Shown in pieces: positions 4,991 through 6,510 of a DNA stretch of 6,510 nt. Source of the stretch: Bacillota bacterium (GTDB lineage: Bacteria; Bacillota; Clostridia; Oscillospirales; Ruminococcaceae); NCBI GenBank assembly GCA_023457175.1, contig JAEWMM010000167.1, positions 1-6,510 of the forward strand, given 5' to 3'. Each line of letters begins with the position of its first letter. The stretch's first letter is position 1. The notes under the pieces are model-generated. The model ran no database searches, was not told the origin of the DNA, and saw only the letters and a list, made by a program, of their open reading frames with translations. The position numbers and the translations under genes are program-made.

Positions 4991-5386
4991 TTAACCAATA
5001 GTGACCATCGCGTCGCCGGAGTTGACCGACGAGCCTTCCTTGACCACGACCGAAGTCACGGTGCCGTCGCAGGGGGCGAAGATTTCGTTTTCCATCTTCA
5101 TGGCCTCAAGCACGAGCAGCACCTGGCCGTTTGTGACTTTGTCGCCCTGCTTGACGTGCATCTTTAAGATCGTGCCGGGCATCGGGGAATTTACCGCTTT
5201 ACCGGCAGCCGGTGCGGCGGGCACAGGCGCGGGCGCCGGGGTCGCCGCAGGAGCCGTCGCACGGACGGGTGCGGGAGCAGCGGCAGGGGCAGCGGCGCCC
5301 GCTGCCGAGACCGACAGCACCTCGGCGGAACCCTGACCGACCTCTACTTCATAATCTTTTCCGTTGAGGGTTACAACATATTTCAT
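4991..5386 (-). CDS. Biotin carrier protein of a sodium-pump-type decarboxylase (biotinyl subunit), 131 aa
   Basis: This cytoplasmic swinging-arm subunit carries CO2 on biotin from the carboxyltransferase to the membrane decarboxylase. Residues 1-28 (MKYVVTLNGKDYEVEVG...) form the usual short N-terminal strand domain. Residues 29-62 are a flexible Ala/Pro linker. Residues 63-131 are a biotinyl domain with SPMPGTILKM (67-76) and the biotin attachment sequence EAMKM, with lysine 97 the expected modified residue. The start is supported by AAGGGAGG (plus-strand 5397-5404), about 10 bases upstream. The gene follows the OadG-like subunit by 17 bases, so both are surely on one transcript. The architecture matches the free biotin subunit of glutaconyl-CoA or methylmalonyl-CoA decarboxylases as well as split oxaloacetate decarboxylases; the neighbouring alpha subunit decides among these, favouring an OadA-type enzyme. 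It is the last gene before the 4843-4892 terminator. Confidence 0.94.
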   Translation of the reverse strand: MKYVVTLNGKDYEVEVGQGSAEVLSVSAAGAAAPAAAPAPVRATAPAATPAPAPVPAAPAAGKAVNSPMPGTILKMHVKQGDKVTNGQVLLVLEAMKMENEIFAPCDGTVTSVVVKEGSSVNSGDAMVTIG

Positions 5387-5403
5387 TGACGTTAAACCTC
5401 CCT

Positions 5404-5781
5404 TTACAGTGCGGTAATCGACTTAAAGCGCAGCGCAGCAGGGTTTTGTCCCAGCTCGTTGCAGAGAATGGCAATAATCATGGCCGCCGTGGGCTCATCA
5501 ACGCCCGAGAGCAGAACCTCGCCGCTGGCGGCGGCAACCGGAGCGGCCCCTGCCGCCGAAATAGTGCCGGCGGCAACCGGGGGTGCGGCAACAGCGGGCG
5601 CAGGCGCTGTAAAGGAAGGATCGCCATACAACGCGACAGCCTTGTTGTAGGCCTCCATGTCGCGTTCGTACTTTTCCATCGCAATCTTATAATCTTTTTC
5701 ACGCTTATAAATCATGAAAAAGACCAGCAAGGCAATGGCGCCAAAAAGAATCAGAATACCAAAGATAGCAGAGCTACTCAT
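5404..5781 (-). CDS. OadG/delta-type membrane subunit of a sodium-pump decarboxylase, 125 aa
   Basis: This is a small membrane-anchored subunit that in this enzyme class holds the soluble carboxyltransferase to the membrane pump. It has one transmembrane helix near the N-terminus (about residues 5-25, AIFGILILFGAIALLVFF), a charged, probably helical stretch (26-52, YKREKDYKIAMEKYERDMEA), an Ala/Pro linker (57-86), and a C-terminal segment (88-125) with DEPTAAMIIAILCNEL and ending LRFKSITAL. That C-terminal pattern recurs in clostridial OadG-like proteins as I remember them; classic enterobacterial OadG is shorter with a His-bearing tail, not seen here. The start at 5781 is chosen over a longer frame from 5853 because AGGAGG lies 8 bases before it and the longer version would overlap the alpha gene. 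The gap to alpha is 16 bases and to the biotin carrier 17, so it is an operon. Confidence 0.85.
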   Translation of the reverse strand: MSSSAIFGILILFGAIALLVFFMIYKREKDYKIAMEKYERDMEAYNKAVALYGDPSFTAPAPAVAAPPVAAGTISAAGAAPVAAASGEVLLSGVDEPTAAMIIAILCNELGQNPAALRFKSITAL

Positions 5782-5789
5782 AACACCAA

Positions 5790-5795
5790 CCTCCT
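5790..5795 (-). promoter_or_regulatory. Ribosome binding site deciding the OadG-like start
   Basis: A perfect AGGAGG (minus strand) lies 8 bases before the ATG at 5781, inside the 16-base gap after the alpha subunit stop. It argues against the upstream ATG at 5853, which would add 24 residues of out-of-family sequence overlapping alpha. Confidence 0.88.
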
Positions 5796-5797
5796 GA

Positions 5798-6510
5798 CTA
5801 ATCGATTCTCCGCACGCTGTACTTGACAGCAGCGGGTTTCTTGTCAGCGGCAATGGCGGCGGTTACGGCGGCGGCAACAGCGGCGGCCTCGGTGGGGTTG
5901 TCACGCTTCTCAAAATATTTCTCGGCCAGCTGCGGGAACACCAGATAGGAGAGCACATCCTCGTCGGATTTAGCCTTTGCGCCAAGCTCCTTCTTGGTGG
6001 CCTCAAAAGCAGGGGCCAGACCGTCGGCAAAACGGGTGGTGATGGGCTGGACGTCGCCAAGCACCTTCTTGATGACCTCGGGATTAACCTCGCCGGGGGC
6101 GCGGCCGTATTCGCCGCGCAGATAGGCGCGAACCTCGTTGGAGACCATCTTGTAGCGCTCACCGGCGAGTACGTTCATGACGGCCTGAACGCCGGTGATC
6201 TGGCTGGTCGGGGTGACGAGCGGCGGGTGGCCGTGGTCGGCCTTGACGCGCGGAATTTCCGCAAGGGCGTCGTCAAATTTATCCAGCGCATTCTGTTGTT
6301 TGAGCTGCGCGATAAGGTTGGAGAGCATGCCGCCTGGAACCTGATAGATGAGCGCGTCGGTTTTAGTGCCCATGACGTACGGGTCGAGTAGACCCGAATC
6401 GAGCCCGGCCTTATGCACCGGCCCAAAGAGATAGTTGACGTTTTTGGCCATCATATCGTCGAGGTCGACCTGATAACCAAGCTGGCGCCGGCAGTAAGCC
6501 TTGCTCTCGG
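5798..6510 (-). CDS. oadA: Carboxyltransferase (alpha) subunit of oxaloacetate decarboxylase-type enzyme, C-terminal 236 residues
   Basis: The subunit transfers the carboxyl group of a 2-oxo acid (oxaloacetate in the best-known members) to biotin; the carboxybiotin is then decarboxylated by the sodium-pumping beta subunit. The frame is open to the window edge (beginning ESKAYCRRQLGY) and ends at TAG 5798-5800. Visible landmarks are YQVPGGMLSNLIAQLKQQ, AEIPRVKADHGHPPLVTPTSQI, GVQAVMNVLAGERYKMVSNE and LRGEYGRAPGEVNPEV, all typical of the conserved carboxylase domain shared by OadA and pyruvate carboxylase, with the OadA-like wording. The catalytic lysine and metal-binding histidines lie upstream, outside the window. 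The tail is an Ala-rich run then KYSVRRID, with no biotinyl domain, so biotin must come from the separate carrier encoded at 4991-5386. This split is known in Firmicutes. Substrate choice (oxaloacetate versus another 2-oxo acid) cannot be settled from this fragment. Confidence 0.92.
   Translation of the reverse strand, partial: ESKAYCRRQLGYQVDLDDMMAKNVNYLFGPVHKAGLDSGLLDPYVMGTKTDALIYQVPGGMLSNLIAQLKQQNALDKFDDALAEIPRVKADHGHPPLVTPTSQITGVQAVMNVLAGERYKMVSNEVRAYLRGEYGRAPGEVNPEVIKKVLGDVQPITTRFADGLAPAFEATKKELGAKAKSDEDVLSYLVFPQLAEKYFEKRDNPTEAAAVAAAVTAAIAADKKPAAVKYSVRRID

Noticed and set aside
5386..5826. 146-aa plus-strand frame opposite the OadG-like gene
   Set aside because: Antisense of an Ala/Pro-rich coding region; long open frames in such sequence are expected by composition.
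5782..5853. Upstream ATG giving a 149-aa OadG-like protein
   Set aside because: The extra 24 residues overlap the alpha gene and are not membrane-protein-like. AGGAGG 8 bases before 5781 marks the shorter start.
1..6510. CRISPR arrays, tRNA/rRNA genes, insertion sequences
   Set aside because: I looked for regularly spaced direct repeats, cloverleaf-like segments, transposase motifs and terminal inverted repeats and found none.

Overview
The window looks like a chromosomal segment of an anaerobic Clostridia-type Firmicute, perhaps Oscillospiraceae/Ruminococcaceae-like. The evidence is a T-box leader ahead of a hisS-aspS operon, a HisRS with a clostridial cysteine-bearing insertion, strong AGGAGG-type ribosome binding sites, and a biotin-dependent decarboxylase whose biotin carrier is a separate small protein. 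The order-level guess is inference only.

Left part, plus strand: the 3' end of a methylglyoxal synthase gene (1-333), then a complete tRNA-sensing T-box leader (418-680). The leader controls hisS (752-2065) and aspS (2104-3891). Its specifier codon can be read as GAC (Asp) at 518-520, and the tRNA-end-binding bulge reads TGGC, which fits the G73 discriminator of tRNA-Asp. Histidyl-tRNA synthetase therefore appears to be co-controlled by aspartate tRNA charging. A perfect 15-bp hairpin terminator (4061-4096) follows aspS.

Middle part (about 4100-4890): a more A+T-rich accessory islet lying between two two-way hairpin terminators. It holds a small Xre-family repressor on the minus strand (4175-4414) and, divergent from it, a 51-residue plus-strand ORF (4511-4666) of unknown function. 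The shared intergenic region carries two related palindromic sites exactly 25 bp apart. One fills the spacer of a good promoter (TTGGCT-17-TAAAAT) for the small ORF, which is the layout of a self-contained repressor/target switch. A degenerate coding remnant follows (about 4684-4856).

Right part, minus strand: the 3' end of an operon for a sodium-translocating decarboxylase-type enzyme. It contains a carboxyltransferase alpha subunit without a fused biotin domain (partial, 5798-6510), a one-pass membrane OadG/delta-type subunit (5404-5781) and a free biotin carrier protein (4991-5386). The sodium-pumping beta subunit is not in the window. The operon runs into the two-way terminator at 4843-4892.

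The best candidate for something undescribed is the Xre/51-aa module with its paired operators. The other parts are recognisable housekeeping or metabolic genes, with some notable details: a missing active-site histidine in methylglyoxal synthase, the Asp specifier overlapping a His codon, and a possible structured RNA after aspS.
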